Origin: M3007 sp044347755
GTDB lineage: Bacteria > Bacteroidota > Bacteroidia > Chitinophagales > Saprospiraceae
Assembly (NCBI GenBank): GCA_044347755.1
Contig: JBIKUE010000018.1
Span: 1-52,330 of the forward strand
DNA length: 52,330 nt
Reading direction: 5' to 3'
The position numbers and the translations under genes were made by a program. Numbering within the stretch: the first letter of the stretch is position 1; every line of letters begins with the position of its first letter. This document shows positions 42,255-50,580 of this stretch, in pieces. The notes beneath the pieces were generated by a model, which did no database searches, was not told the DNA's origin, and worked only from the letters and a program-made list of their open reading frames with translations.

Positions 42255-42722
42255 TTAGTGTTTGTGCTTTGTGCCTTCCAAAATCATTTTGGTATGTGGG
42301 ATTCCATCCTCCAGATACTCCTCTCCGGTAGACCTGAACCCGAACCGCTCATAAAACTTCAACAGGTAGGACTGTGCCCCGATCTTGATAGGTTCATGGC
42401 CAAATAGTTCACGGCATTTTCGAATGCTTTCCTCCATAAGGATGATTCCGGCGCCGGTTCCGCGTGCAGACGGAGAACTGACCACTCGTCCGATGGACAC
42501 ATAGTCAGGGTAGGAAATACCCTTTGGGATCAATCGGGTGTAACAAATCAGTTTGCCTTGCTCATTTCGTCCCATGAGATGGTAGCTTGCTTGATCATTC
42601 CCGTCACAATCCTGATAGGGACAGTTTTGTTCCACCACGAATACTTCCTGGCGCAGGGCCAGAATTTCATAAAGTGTATGTGGAGAAAGTGCGTCAAACG
42701 GTAAACAGGAGAAATGAACCAT
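42255..42722 (-). CDS. ElaA-type GNAT family N-acetyltransferase
   Basis: The ATG at 42722 (MVHFSCLPF) gives 155 residues, close to ElaA. Motifs are FVVEQNCPYQDCDGND (strongly ElaA-like), then YVSIGRVVSSPSARGTGAG with the acetyl-CoA pyrophosphate-binding R-x-x-x-G-x-G, GAQSYLLKFYERFGF and EEDGIPHTKM-like EYLEDGIPHTKM. It would acetylate a small amine or protein substrate that is not known. The frame opens 16 codons further upstream, but that extension is not conserved in type. The final residues (HKH) and the stop codon come from the repeat array 42132-42260, a sign of repeat invasion of the gene end. Confidence 0.9.
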   Translation of the reverse strand: MVHFSCLPFDALSPHTLYEILALRQEVFVVEQNCPYQDCDGNDQASYHLMGRNEQGKLICYTRLIPKGISYPDYVSIGRVVSSPSARGTGAGIILMEESIRKCRELFGHEPIKIGAQSYLLKFYERFGFRSTGEEYLEDGIPHTKMILEGTKHKH

Positions 42723-42776
42723 AGCCAAAGGAATTTCGGACAAAAGTAAAAAAGCCTGTTGGTGAACCAATGAAAA

Positions 42777-42807
42777 ACGGGCGGCCCGATAATCTCGGGC
42801 CGCCCGT
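42777..42807 (-). terminator. Intrinsic terminator of rplY
   Basis: ACGGGCGGCCCGA (42777-42789), 5-nt loop, TCGGGCCGCCCGT (42795-42807). Read on the minus strand, the perfect 13-bp stem is followed by TTTTT. It lies 26 nt after the L25 stop codon. Confidence 0.88.
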
Positions 42808-42833
42808 GGAGGGAACGGTTGTTCGTTCCAATA

Positions 42834-43403
42834 TTATTTGCCGGCTTTCAAAGCGCGTGGAATTTCAATGGAAGCAATAGGCACTGCGGCTGGGTTGGTG
42901 ATTTCAACGCCGTCAACACCCGAGATGTCACGAATACGAAGCGTTGAGCCCAGATCCATTGCCGAAATGTCTGCATTGATCTCATCTACTACTTTGTCAG
43001 GAGTAGTCAGGATATTGACAGAACGCATGCGGGGAATAAACTTACCACCGGCTTTTACGCCAGGCGCCTGACCTGCAAAACGCAGTGGAACCGTAGCTTT
43101 GAATTTAACACCGGGTACCAACTCAAGGAAGTCGATGTGCAGAACAGCCTCAGAAACCGGGTGGAACTGAATGTCCTTCACAATGCACTTGTGCGTAGTA
43201 CCATTGATGGTAATTTCTGCCATTTTGAATTTTGGCGTAAAAATAAGCGGACGAATTTCCGTAGCGTCCAGCGTAAACTGGATAGGCTCGCTACCACCGC
43301 TTTTATACATGATCGCTGGTACTTGACCGTTGCGACGAATTTTAGTTGCCTCTACTTTGCCGGAATTTTCTTTCCGACTACCCTGCAATGCAATGATTTC
43401 CAT
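42834..43403 (-). CDS. rplY: Ribosomal protein bL25, long CTC form
   Basis: This 189-residue protein is the long form of bL25, which binds 5S rRNA in the large ribosomal subunit. The N-terminal L25 domain (residues 1-90: MEIIALQGSRKENSGK, VKDIQFHPVSEAVLHIDF) is followed by the C-terminal beta TL5/CTC domain (TVPLRFAGQAPGVKAGGKF, NADISAMDLGSTLRIRDI). It is often induced under general stress. It has a near-consensus promoter (43447-43479) and a perfect terminator, so it looks monocistronic. pth, which often follows it in other bacteria, is absent here. Confidence 0.96.
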   Translation of the reverse strand: MEIIALQGSRKENSGKVEATKIRRNGQVPAIMYKSGGSEPIQFTLDATEIRPLIFTPKFKMAEITINGTTHKCIVKDIQFHPVSEAVLHIDFLELVPGVKFKATVPLRFAGQAPGVKAGGKFIPRMRSVNILTTPDKVVDEINADISAMDLGSTLRIRDISGVDGVEITNPAAVPIASIEIPRALKAGK

Positions 43404-43446
43404 TGTTTTATGCGCTAAAAAGTGATACTTCTTTCAAAAATGCCCG

Positions 43447-43479
43447 CAAAGGTAGATAATCCTGAACCAATTTTCCAAA
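43447..43479 (-). promoter_or_regulatory. Consensus Bacteroidota promoter of rplY
   Basis: On the minus strand TTTG (43476-43479) is followed by 21 nt and then TACCTTTG (43447-43454). This matches both elements of TTTG-N17-23-TAnnTTTG. The -7 element ends 43 nt before the ATG. Confidence 0.8.
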
Positions 43480-43516
43480 GGTCAGTGGAAAAAAGTGGAC
43501 AGAAAATTCATTCGGT

Positions 43517-44167
43517 TTATTTTAGACTCCATATCCAGGAATTATCGCGTGCTCGCCGGGTTTTTTTAACTTTACCAGCGGATTCCAGTTCCTGAAGTTT
43601 AAGTTGCACCACAGATGTTTCCAGATGGGAGTCTTTAGCTATACCTTCTGCAGTTCTGAAGGCAAACTTGCCGGCGCCCAGAACACTTAGGATTTTTTGT
43701 TCTTCGTTTGGCGCCATTGTCGCAGATTTACTGTTCCCGGCGTTGAACGACTCAAATTCTGAACCTTCAGAGGGTATGGAAGCCGGATTTTCTCCGGCTA
43801 CAGGATCTGAATTTTGTGAAACCAACACATCTGTAGTCTCTGTAAGCTCTTCCTGTTTTTGTTTCACTTCCTTCATTTCCTGAAGCAGTTTATCCCCTAA
43901 GGATTGCAGGAATTTAGAAGAAAAAATGGCCGCAATGGTACAAAAGCCAAAAAAAACAAAATGGGAAATGATATCACCTCCAAGGCATTCGCCCATAAGA
44001 TTGCTGGATACAGTTTTTAAAAATAACGGCACGGTAGCCGCTGCAGTAAGCCCCAGTAGCACAGATTTGCGAAACCCGGCGCCATTAGTCTGTTCCATAT
44101 AATAATTCGCAGTGCCACCTAATAATCCGGCGGCCACAATGATTCCGATAAGTATTCCGATGCCCAT
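43517..44167 (-). CDS. Membrane protein with C-terminal winged-helix-like domain
   Basis: The ATG at 44167 (MGIGILIGIIVAAGLLGG) gives 216 residues; a longer upstream frame would run through the promoter and is rejected. Three hydrophobic segments at about 1-22, 38-55 and 65-85 are followed by a coiled coil (KLLQEMKEVKQKQEELTE), an acidic linker, and a C-terminal domain (ILSVLGAGKFAFRTAEGIAKDSHLETSVVQLKLQELESAGKV) that looks like a winged helix. The N-terminal three-helix part is reminiscent of the YEATS-associated three-TM module, but I cannot confirm that. A membrane-anchored regulator or sensor is possible. A consensus promoter lies at 44191-44223. Confidence 0.75.
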   Translation of the reverse strand: MGIGILIGIIVAAGLLGGTANYYMEQTNGAGFRKSVLLGLTAAATVPLFLKTVSSNLMGECLGGDIISHFVFFGFCTIAAIFSSKFLQSLGDKLLQEMKEVKQKQEELTETTDVLVSQNSDPVAGENPASIPSEGSEFESFNAGNSKSATMAPNEEQKILSVLGAGKFAFRTAEGIAKDSHLETSVVQLKLQELESAGKVKKTRRARDNSWIWSLK

Positions 44168-44190
44168 GTGAATTTGGAATAAGTTTTGCT

Positions 44191-44223
44191 CAAATGTAGT
44201 ATCTATTGAACATTTCAACCAAA
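44191..44223 (-). promoter_or_regulatory. Consensus Bacteroidota promoter of the winged-helix membrane protein gene
   Basis: On the minus strand TTTG (44220-44223), 21 nt, then TACATTTG (44191-44198). The -7 element ends 23 nt before the ATG at 44167. It lies in the gap to the divergent gene at 44244. Confidence 0.8.
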
Positions 44224-44243
44224 CTGCTTGAAAACCAAATTTT

Positions 44244-45197
44244 ATGCGTTTACTTTTTTTGATTTCTTTCGGCTTCCTGTTGAGCCTCAATACCCGGGCA
44301 CAGGATACCAGCCAAGTCTTTATTCCCCTCCTTGCATATTGGTCGCTTAACGATACCTTTCCATATAGTGTCCAGGAGTATAAACTCTCTTATCGCAATG
44401 ACGAAAGTTTAAGAGATAGCATCGGTAGAGACTATTTATTAAGCCTTGTCGTCTCAGACACAACAGATTCCACCTATGTTATCAGGCTGCTGAAAAAATT
44501 TGATTTTGATGAAGTGCGGGAGCAAATGATCCGTATCGGCATTCCGGAGTCCGAAATTACCCTGATTGAAAAAGAGCTTGATGCAATCATTCTGGAGTAT
44601 TCCATTGATAATAACGGCGTATTTTTGGAGCCCCTTAATGTAGATGTTATTCAAGCTCCCGTACAGAAGGCTGTGGAACGTTTAAAGCAAAACAGTAAAT
44701 ATGCTAAAGACCCTGTATTGATGGAAGCCTTGCTGGAATTGTTTGCGCGTCCGGAATTTACCCAAATAAAGTACTTTGATGATCTGCAAACCCTTCACAA
44801 GTTTTATGGATTGGAATATGCGCTGGACAGCACCTGGATATTTACAGAAGAGGTAAAAAATCCGTTTAATCCGAAAGAAGTTTTGAACTATCAAAATGAA
44901 GTGCTGACGACAGCTCCTGAAGACTGGAATGGATTGGTTCGACAACAGGTGAACATCACCATAGCAGAAGCTGATGCGCGAAAACTGATGACGGCTGCAT
45001 TAATCGACTTTGCGGCCGAATCCACCATCAAAGATATTTTAGATAAATATCCGCCACAAATTGATATTTACATCAGTTACGTAATCAATCCTGACTGGGG
45101 GGTAGTTTACGCCATGTATTATGAAAAAACGGTGTATTTGGGTGGGAAAATCAACTCAAAACAGGTACTCAATATGGAATTCGAAGGTGGATGGTAG
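44244..45197 (+). CDS. Exported protein of unknown function
   Basis: This 317-residue protein has a signal peptide (MRLLFLISFGFLLSLNTRAQ). The mature part is acidic and mixed alpha/beta (RIGIPESEITLIEKELDAII, RQQVNITIAEADARKLMTAA). There is no T9SS domain, lipobox or transmembrane helix, so it is probably periplasmic. I do not recognise the family. It is divergent from the winged-helix membrane protein and shares a 76-nt promoter region with it; whether they work together is not known. Confidence 0.8.
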   Translation: MRLLFLISFGFLLSLNTRAQDTSQVFIPLLAYWSLNDTFPYSVQEYKLSYRNDESLRDSIGRDYLLSLVVSDTTDSTYVIRLLKKFDFDEVREQMIRIGIPESEITLIEKELDAIILEYSIDNNGVFLEPLNVDVIQAPVQKAVERLKQNSKYAKDPVLMEALLELFARPEFTQIKYFDDLQTLHKFYGLEYALDSTWIFTEEVKNPFNPKEVLNYQNEVLTTAPEDWNGLVRQQVNITIAEADARKLMTAALIDFAAESTIKDILDKYPPQIDIYISYVINPDWGVVYAMYYEKTVYLGGKINSKQVLNMEFEGGW

Positions 45198-45213
45198 CGC
45201 AGGGCATTAACCA

Positions 45214-46542
45214 CTAAAGCATTTTCACGTCCTCCCACTTAACGTGTACGGTTCTTTGGTGCTGTGCGCGTTGGATGATATCCTGGGTAGCGCCCTCCAG
45301 TCTTAGTACACCTCTTGGACAAACGGCTGCACAAATGCCGCAACCCACACAGCTGGCTCTTACCACATCCTGCCCGCGTTGGGCGTACGCGCGTACATCG
45401 ATGCCCATCTCACAGTAGGTACTGCAATTACCGCAACTGATACATTGCCCTCCATTAACCGTAATGCGGAATTTGGATTGTTTTTTCTGGAAAATACCCA
45501 GAATAGCCGCCTGTGGACAACCAAATCTGCACCAAACCCTGCTACCCATGAGTGGATAAAACCCAACCCCGATTACACCACTAAAGGCCATTCCGATCAC
45601 ATATCCGTAGATACTGGAATAGGTCTGGGAGAGCTTTCCCAGAAATGCGCCTTGTTGCCAGGAGTTGATCCAAAGTAAACCGGTCATAAGTACCACGGCC
45701 ACAAGTACAGAATGAATCATCCACCGTTCTATTTTCCATGCTTTTAAGGACTTGTCTGATAAATGCCGAAAGGGATCCCCGGCTGTTTCAGCCAGGCCAC
45801 CGCAACCACAAACCCAGGAGCAATACCATCTTTTCCCGAAAAAATAGGTCAATAAGGGCGTGCCTACAAAGGTCATGAGCGCACTAAACCCAATAAAATA
45901 GGCACTGACAGAAGTCGCATGACCATAATATTGTACAGCGCCTGGTGTTCCATAATAATCCTTCAATGGCCAGAAATAGGTGAAATAATATTCAGGCTGG
46001 TTCATCATTTGCATAAAAGCCGGGATCAAAAATGAAAAGCCTGTTTGAAAAAACATCACGGAAAGGGTTCTAAAGACCTGATACCGGTTATGGCGATATT
46101 TATACAAAAATTTGACACCCATCACCAACACAGAAAAGGTGTATAAAACACCATATACAAACCATTTATCAGCTGAAAGCCCACGAACTAACTGGCTTAG
46201 TGGCTCAAATAATTGGATCAATCCGCTGAACCACTCCCCGGGAAAGAAGTAAAGCACCGTATAAAATCCGGTGAGAATAATGGCAGCCAGCCAGGCCCAT
46301 ACACCACGGGCCGATAAGCTGTCAAACCATACCCGGTTGTTTTTAATGCCTTCCGGCTGGCTCAGGTACTCCTGACGCACAAACCATCCTATGCCCACGG
46401 CGATCAGGCCCAGCGCAAGAATCATGGCCGGAATGGGAGAAAAAGCTTGTTGGGCCGCCCAAATGACCAAAAGTAACAATACTCCAAACCCTGATATCGT
46501 AAGGGCTGCTTTTTGAGAACGATGTAAGGTTTCAGTGGTCAT
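45214..46542 (-). CDS. Membrane polyferredoxin (4Fe-4S) protein
   Basis: This 442-residue protein has about seven or eight transmembrane helices. Mid-protein it has a NapH/NosR/CcoG-like segment (WYCSWVCGCGGLAETAGDPF), a second motif VWCRFGCPQAAILG, and two C-terminal ferredoxin motifs, CISCGNCSTYCEMGI and CVGCGICAAVCPRG, each binding one [4Fe-4S] cluster. Such proteins pass electrons between membrane quinones or flavoproteins and a periplasmic or cytoplasmic partner. Its ATG overlaps the stop codon of the upstream flavoprotein gene (ATGA overlap), so the two are translationally coupled and probably form one electron-transfer unit. The terminal acceptor is unknown. Confidence 0.88.
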   Translation of the reverse strand: MTTETLHRSQKAALTISGFGVLLLLVIWAAQQAFSPIPAMILALGLIAVGIGWFVRQEYLSQPEGIKNNRVWFDSLSARGVWAWLAAIILTGFYTVLYFFPGEWFSGLIQLFEPLSQLVRGLSADKWFVYGVLYTFSVLVMGVKFLYKYRHNRYQVFRTLSVMFFQTGFSFLIPAFMQMMNQPEYYFTYFWPLKDYYGTPGAVQYYGHATSVSAYFIGFSALMTFVGTPLLTYFFGKRWYCSWVCGCGGLAETAGDPFRHLSDKSLKAWKIERWMIHSVLVAVVLMTGLLWINSWQQGAFLGKLSQTYSSIYGYVIGMAFSGVIGVGFYPLMGSRVWCRFGCPQAAILGIFQKKQSKFRITVNGGQCISCGNCSTYCEMGIDVRAYAQRGQDVVRASCVGCGICAAVCPRGVLRLEGATQDIIQRAQHQRTVHVKWEDVKML

Positions 46543-47930
46543 GCCGGATTGTCGTTTGAGTGAACCGTTTTTGTAACTGTGCGGGAGCCCAAAAATCGCA
46601 GAACGCCAGGCAATCCGCGCTTTTGTTGGAGTGGAATGGTTTTTCCGGTTTTACCTTGATAAACCCGCAATACCTCCTGCTCATATTGACCTGAAAATTC
46701 GGGGTCAAAATTGGCCAAACCGAGGTTGGTTAGCACCTCCTCCACAGAAGATTGGGTTTGAATCCATTTTTCACACACTTCCTGTCGGTAACGGATTCCC
46801 ATCAGGTTAAATCCTTTTACCGCTCCATTTGCCTTTTCAAATACGATCCGGATACTTTTTTTACCTCCCGGATGTTCCCAATACAGAGTATCGAGGCTGT
46901 CAGGTATTTGGGCCGGAACTTGTCCGTAAACCTGATATTCAATGTCAAAAAATTTAGCAGAATTAAACCAGGTGCCAGGATCATAGGCTTTTTCCCTCCC
47001 AGGTGCGGCCAAAAGGTTGAATGCTGCGGTTTCGCCCATCATGCGACCGGTATACCATACGGCTTCAATGGTTTTTCTTCCGGGCAACGGCTGTTTAAGT
47101 TCGGCGCAATCCCCAATAGCCCAGACATCTGGCATATTGGTTTTTAGAAAAGGATCCACAAGGATGCCCCTTCCAGTAGACAGAGAGGTGTTTTTCAGAA
47201 AATCTATATTGGGCCTTACACCTGCAGTGAGGCCAACAAATCCGCAGGGAATCCGTTCTCCGCCTTTCGTGAGGATTGCTGCGCATTTTTGCCCGCCGGT
47301 ATCCGGTTCAATCGCTTGTAACTCCTCTTCATGTCGCAAGTCAATCCCGTACTCCCGTAAATGCCGGGTCACCATTTGAGCTTCTTCAACAGGCAATACG
47401 CTGCTCCAAAAAGCAGATTCCCGAACCAAAAAGGTGACAGGAATGCCCCGCGAATGGAACATCTCAGCCATTTCTACACCAATTAATCCACCACCAACAA
47501 TCACAGCACGTGCTAATCCGGAAGAATGACGTTCCATAGATTCCAGATCAGACCAATGATACAAACCCTGTACGCCCTCCAGATCCTGGCCAGGCCACCC
47601 AAATTTATTAGGTATGGAACCAAGCGCCAGTACAAGTTTGTCGTAAGGCAACAGTTGGCCCTGATCTGATGTCAGCAATTTTTCTTGAAAATCAATGCTT
47701 CGGATGCGCGCTCTAACCCGCTGAATACGGTTTTTATCCCAGAACCAGGGTTCATATGGTCGTACATCACGCTCGCGCATGTGTCCCATATATACATACA
47801 TGAGGGCTGTCCGACTAAAAAATTCGTCAGACTCATCCGATACCAGGGTGATATCGTGATCGCAATGTTTGCGCAAATAACGGGCACACGTTACCCCACT
47901 GATGCCATTGCCTAAAATGAGGATTTGCAT
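46539..47930 (-). CDS. FAD-dependent NAD(P)H oxidoreductase (NirB/rubredoxin reductase-like)
   Basis: The ATG at 47930 (MQILILGNGISGVTCARYL) gives 463 residues and starts at the FAD-binding GxGxxG. A second Rossmann motif (AVIVGGGLIGVEMAEMF, about residues 150-166) binds NAD(P)H, and DVWAIGDCAELK is the FAD-ribityl motif. This is the fold of the NADH-nitrite-reductase-large-subunit/rubredoxin-reductase group, but the siroheme part of NirB is absent. It should oxidise NAD(P)H and donate electrons, most simply to the polyferredoxin encoded 4 nt overlapping downstream. A TACATTTG -7 element (complement of 48004-48011) lies upstream. Confidence 0.9.
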   Translation of the reverse strand: MQILILGNGISGVTCARYLRKHCDHDITLVSDESDEFFSRTALMYVYMGHMRERDVRPYEPWFWDKNRIQRVRARIRSIDFQEKLLTSDQGQLLPYDKLVLALGSIPNKFGWPGQDLEGVQGLYHWSDLESMERHSSGLARAVIVGGGLIGVEMAEMFHSRGIPVTFLVRESAFWSSVLPVEEAQMVTRHLREYGIDLRHEEELQAIEPDTGGQKCAAILTKGGERIPCGFVGLTAGVRPNIDFLKNTSLSTGRGILVDPFLKTNMPDVWAIGDCAELKQPLPGRKTIEAVWYTGRMMGETAAFNLLAAPGREKAYDPGTWFNSAKFFDIEYQVYGQVPAQIPDSLDTLYWEHPGGKKSIRIVFEKANGAVKGFNLMGIRYRQEVCEKWIQTQSSVEEVLTNLGLANFDPEFSGQYEQEVLRVYQGKTGKTIPLQQKRGLPGVLRFLGSRTVTKTVHSNDNPA

Positions 47931-48060
47931 ATAAGCCGGATTGTTTCGACACGGATAGGATAAGAGCAACTATTTGGTTTTTCAGCCTAAATGGTGTTTA
48001 GCACAAATGTAAACAGTGCCACCTGTACCACATTGTCCGCATCAGGACAGAAAAACGTTC

Positions 48061-49299
48061 TTAGATCAAATCTCTGAGAATGAGCTGTTTTTTCATCACC
48101 TTACCATCGCGCTTGATCACAACTTTTACCTTTTTACCAGGCTTTTGTTGCAATAATTGTTGAAGTTCGGCAAGTGAGTGCAAGCTGGCTGCCCAAAAGC
48201 CAATCTTCATGATCCGGTCTCCCGCCAGAATACCTGATTCCTCTGCCGGCGACCCGGGCAAAACATTTAATACGGTGAAATAATTGAGGTTAAAACCTGA
48301 TGCAATGATATTCAAACCACTCCGGTCGTATACAAAGGCCTCTTTGATTTTTTTAGTTGGTTTAAGCCATAAAGTAGCTGAATGATAATCAAGACAGATC
48401 TGAAACCTGCTTAAAATATCATTCCCAACCAGGCCGTTCCGTCCATTAAGATAACTCAGGTCCATAGAGGTATCTATCGTTTGAAAATAAGTCAACACGT
48501 TTCCCGGTTGAAAACCGCCTAATGTCAGTTGGGGCGTTCGTCCCACAAAACCTTCCAGATAACCTCCCAGCCCCATGCCAATGTTGGATGGGATGGCATT
48601 GGCGGATGGTTGGATAAGCGGGTGTGTGTTGGTGAATAGCATAAGCGGCATACCGGCTCCCGTATCAAGCAACAATTTTATATTTGCACTGGTGTCCTGC
48701 CTTAGCTGTGCCTGAGTATTGATGTAGACTTTATTTCGAAATAGTTCTACGGGTAATGGATCAAATCCATGTTTGTCCGGGGAGTAGGTGCCTCTTTCGT
48801 ACAAACTGATGATTCGTTTCTGATAATTGATCTTCATCAGATAGTTGGAAAATACCCTTCCGGCCAAAATACCATGGACTTCTACGCCGGCATATTGTTC
48901 AAACCTGAAATAATCATCTTTGAGTACCAGAACATCTTCCTGCCTGGCTACCACCTCTTTGCCCATGATTTGAAGGCGAATGTTTCGTGCCAGGTAGGCT
49001 ACTAATTCGGATTTTAGGTCGGAGCCTTTTACCCGGAATTCCCGGTCGTAACGAACCTGCAGAATATCACTGATTTCCCGTTTGGTCAGGATGGTATGTT
49101 CTGCGCCGGTATCATAAATGAACTTTAAAGGAAGAGGACCATTGAAAGCGATGTTCAGAACAATAAAGTTATTTACGTATTCAAAAGGAATATCTACGTG
49201 GTTCAAACCTTCAGAAATGATAAAGCCGCTTTGGCCCTTGCAAGGAAAGGTAAACAAGAGTAAAAACCATAAGGCCAGGATCGCGGTTTTTGTTCTCAT
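48061..49299 (-). CDS. Exported aspartyl protease-like protein with PDZ domain
   Basis: The ATG at 49299 starts a 412-residue protein with a signal peptide (MRTKTAILALWFLLLFTF ... GQ); the longer upstream frame lacks a signal. Two retropepsin-like halves are seen, with catalytic Asp63 in FIYDTGAEHTIL and Asp212 in LLLDTGAGMPLML. A PDZ domain follows at ~320-400 (NVLPGSPAEESGILAGDRI). Proteins of this layout are common in Bacteroidota and act in the periplasm or at the envelope; natural substrates are not known. Both Asp-Thr-Gly motifs are intact, so it is likely active. Confidence 0.9.
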   Translation of the reverse strand: MRTKTAILALWFLLLFTFPCKGQSGFIISEGLNHVDIPFEYVNNFIVLNIAFNGPLPLKFIYDTGAEHTILTKREISDILQVRYDREFRVKGSDLKSELVAYLARNIRLQIMGKEVVARQEDVLVLKDDYFRFEQYAGVEVHGILAGRVFSNYLMKINYQKRIISLYERGTYSPDKHGFDPLPVELFRNKVYINTQAQLRQDTSANIKLLLDTGAGMPLMLFTNTHPLIQPSANAIPSNIGMGLGGYLEGFVGRTPQLTLGGFQPGNVLTYFQTIDTSMDLSYLNGRNGLVGNDILSRFQICLDYHSATLWLKPTKKIKEAFVYDRSGLNIIASGFNLNYFTVLNVLPGSPAEESGILAGDRIMKIGFWAASLHSLAELQQLLQQKPGKKVKVVIKRDGKVMKKQLILRDLI

Positions 49300-49441
49300 A
49301 GCAAAGGGCAATTGGAGTAGCCTGCAGGTTTGATTAATTGAAGAGCGAAGGAAACCAAAATTGCGCTTCCCCGGAGGTTCTGAATCGATTTTTTTGGATG
49401 AACAGCCACATTTTTTAACGCTGTGGCATAGTTTGATTCCA

Positions 49442-49449
49442 TAACTTTG
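49442..49449 (+). promoter_or_regulatory. -7 element upstream of asd
   Basis: TAACTTTG matches TAnnTTTG, 46 nt before the ATG at 49496. Tandem TCACTCAATCACCCATTCACTCA follows in the leader. No TTTG at the right distance was identified. Confidence 0.45.
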
Positions 49450-49495
49450 CCGCTCATTCACTAACTCAATCACTCAATCACCCATTCACTCAGTA

Positions 49496-50518
49496 ATGAA
49501 AGTAGCCGTTGTAGGAGCCACCGGTTTGGTTGGAACCAAAATGTTGCAAGTGCTGGAAGAACGTAATTTCCCCATCACCAAGTTATTCCCGGTAGCTTCA
49601 GAACGCTCCGTTGGTAAAACGGTCAAATTTCGTGGGAAACGATATAAGATCATCAGCATGGATGCAGCAGTTGGCAAAAAGCCGGATGTAGCCATTTTTT
49701 CTGCCGGAGGCAGTGTTTCTAAAGAATGGGCGCCAAGGTTCGCTGACCGCGGAACCGTTGTGATCGACAACTCATCTGCATGGCGAATGGACCCGGATAA
49801 AAAACTGATTGTACCAGAAGTAAATGCCAGCGTATTGACCAAAAAGGACAAGATTATTGCCAATCCTAACTGCTCCACTATTCAAATGGTGGTAGCACTC
49901 AAGCCATTGCACGATCAGTTTGGAATCAAAAGGGTAGTGGTGAGTACCTACCAAAGCGTTACAGGTACAGGCGTAAAAGCCGTTAACCAACTCATGAATG
50001 AGCGTAAAGGGAAATCCGGAGAGCGGGCTTATCCGCATCCCATCGACCTGAACTTGTTGCCGCATATTGATGTGTTCACAGAGAATGGATACACTAAGGA
50101 GGAAATGAAAATGGTCAATGAGACTAAAAAAATCATGGGCGACGACCAAATTCGGGTTACAGCTACCACCGTGCGTGTTCCCGTGATTGGTGGTCACTCT
50201 GAATCAATTAACGTAGAGTTTGAACGAGATTTTGACCTGGCTCAGGTACGCAGCCTTTTGGAAAGGGCTCCCGGTGTGGTGGTGGTAGATAATCCGGCTG
50301 AAGCACAATACCCAATGCCTTTAATGGCGCACGATAAAGATGAGGTGTTCGTTGGCAGGTTGCGTCGTGATGAAACCCAACCAAATACACTGAATATGTG
50401 GGTGGTTAGCGATAACCTTCGCAAAGGGGCAGCTACCAATGCCGTTCAAATTGCTGAATACCTGCTTTCTGCGGGGATTTTGAAACTAAAACAGAAAAAA
50501 GCCGTAACAATCGCCTAA
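49496..50518 (+). CDS. asd: Aspartate-semialdehyde dehydrogenase
   Basis: This 340-residue enzyme reduces aspartyl phosphate to aspartate semialdehyde with NADPH, the branch point to lysine/diaminopimelate, methionine and threonine. The N-terminal dinucleotide-binding motif is VAVVGATGLVGTKM. The catalytic Cys126 lies in NPNCSTIQMV. The catalytic His lies in VIGGHSESINVEF, after the substrate-binding RVTATTVRVP. It is cytoplasmic and complete. The TAA stop overlaps a TAATTTTG -7 element (50516-50523) that likely drives the next gene. Confidence 0.97.
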   Translation: MKVAVVGATGLVGTKMLQVLEERNFPITKLFPVASERSVGKTVKFRGKRYKIISMDAAVGKKPDVAIFSAGGSVSKEWAPRFADRGTVVIDNSSAWRMDPDKKLIVPEVNASVLTKKDKIIANPNCSTIQMVVALKPLHDQFGIKRVVVSTYQSVTGTGVKAVNQLMNERKGKSGERAYPHPIDLNLLPHIDVFTENGYTKEEMKMVNETKKIMGDDQIRVTATTVRVPVIGGHSESINVEFERDFDLAQVRSLLERAPGVVVVDNPAEAQYPMPLMAHDKDEVFVGRLRRDETQPNTLNMWVVSDNLRKGAATNAVQIAEYLLSAGILKLKQKKAVTIA

Positions 50519-50523
50519 TTTTG
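50516..50523 (+). promoter_or_regulatory. -7 element for the coiled-coil protein gene
   Basis: TAATTTTG matches TAnnTTTG and overlaps the asd stop codon, 57 nt before the ATG at 50581. Confidence 0.4.
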
Positions 50524-50580
50524 CGGCGAAATTAACATTCACGTACAAGTCGTCCATTACGTACCGACAATTGCAGTATT

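Larger units (their letters stand above)
42028..42260. repeat. Opposed tandem arrays around a double terminator
   Basis: Seven perfect 16-bp units of GTGTCTTTGTGCCTTA occupy 42132-42243, with degenerate units to about 42270. The reverse complement of the same unit occurs about twice at 42028-42062. The two arrays could pair as one large stem around the hairpins at 42073-42131. The right array runs into the acetyltransferase gene and supplies its stop codon. There are no spacers, so it is not a CRISPR array. Confidence 0.9.

Noticed and set aside
42132..42260. Regular repeat array as a possible CRISPR
   Set aside because: Units are contiguous without spacers, only 16 bp long, and no cas genes are nearby.
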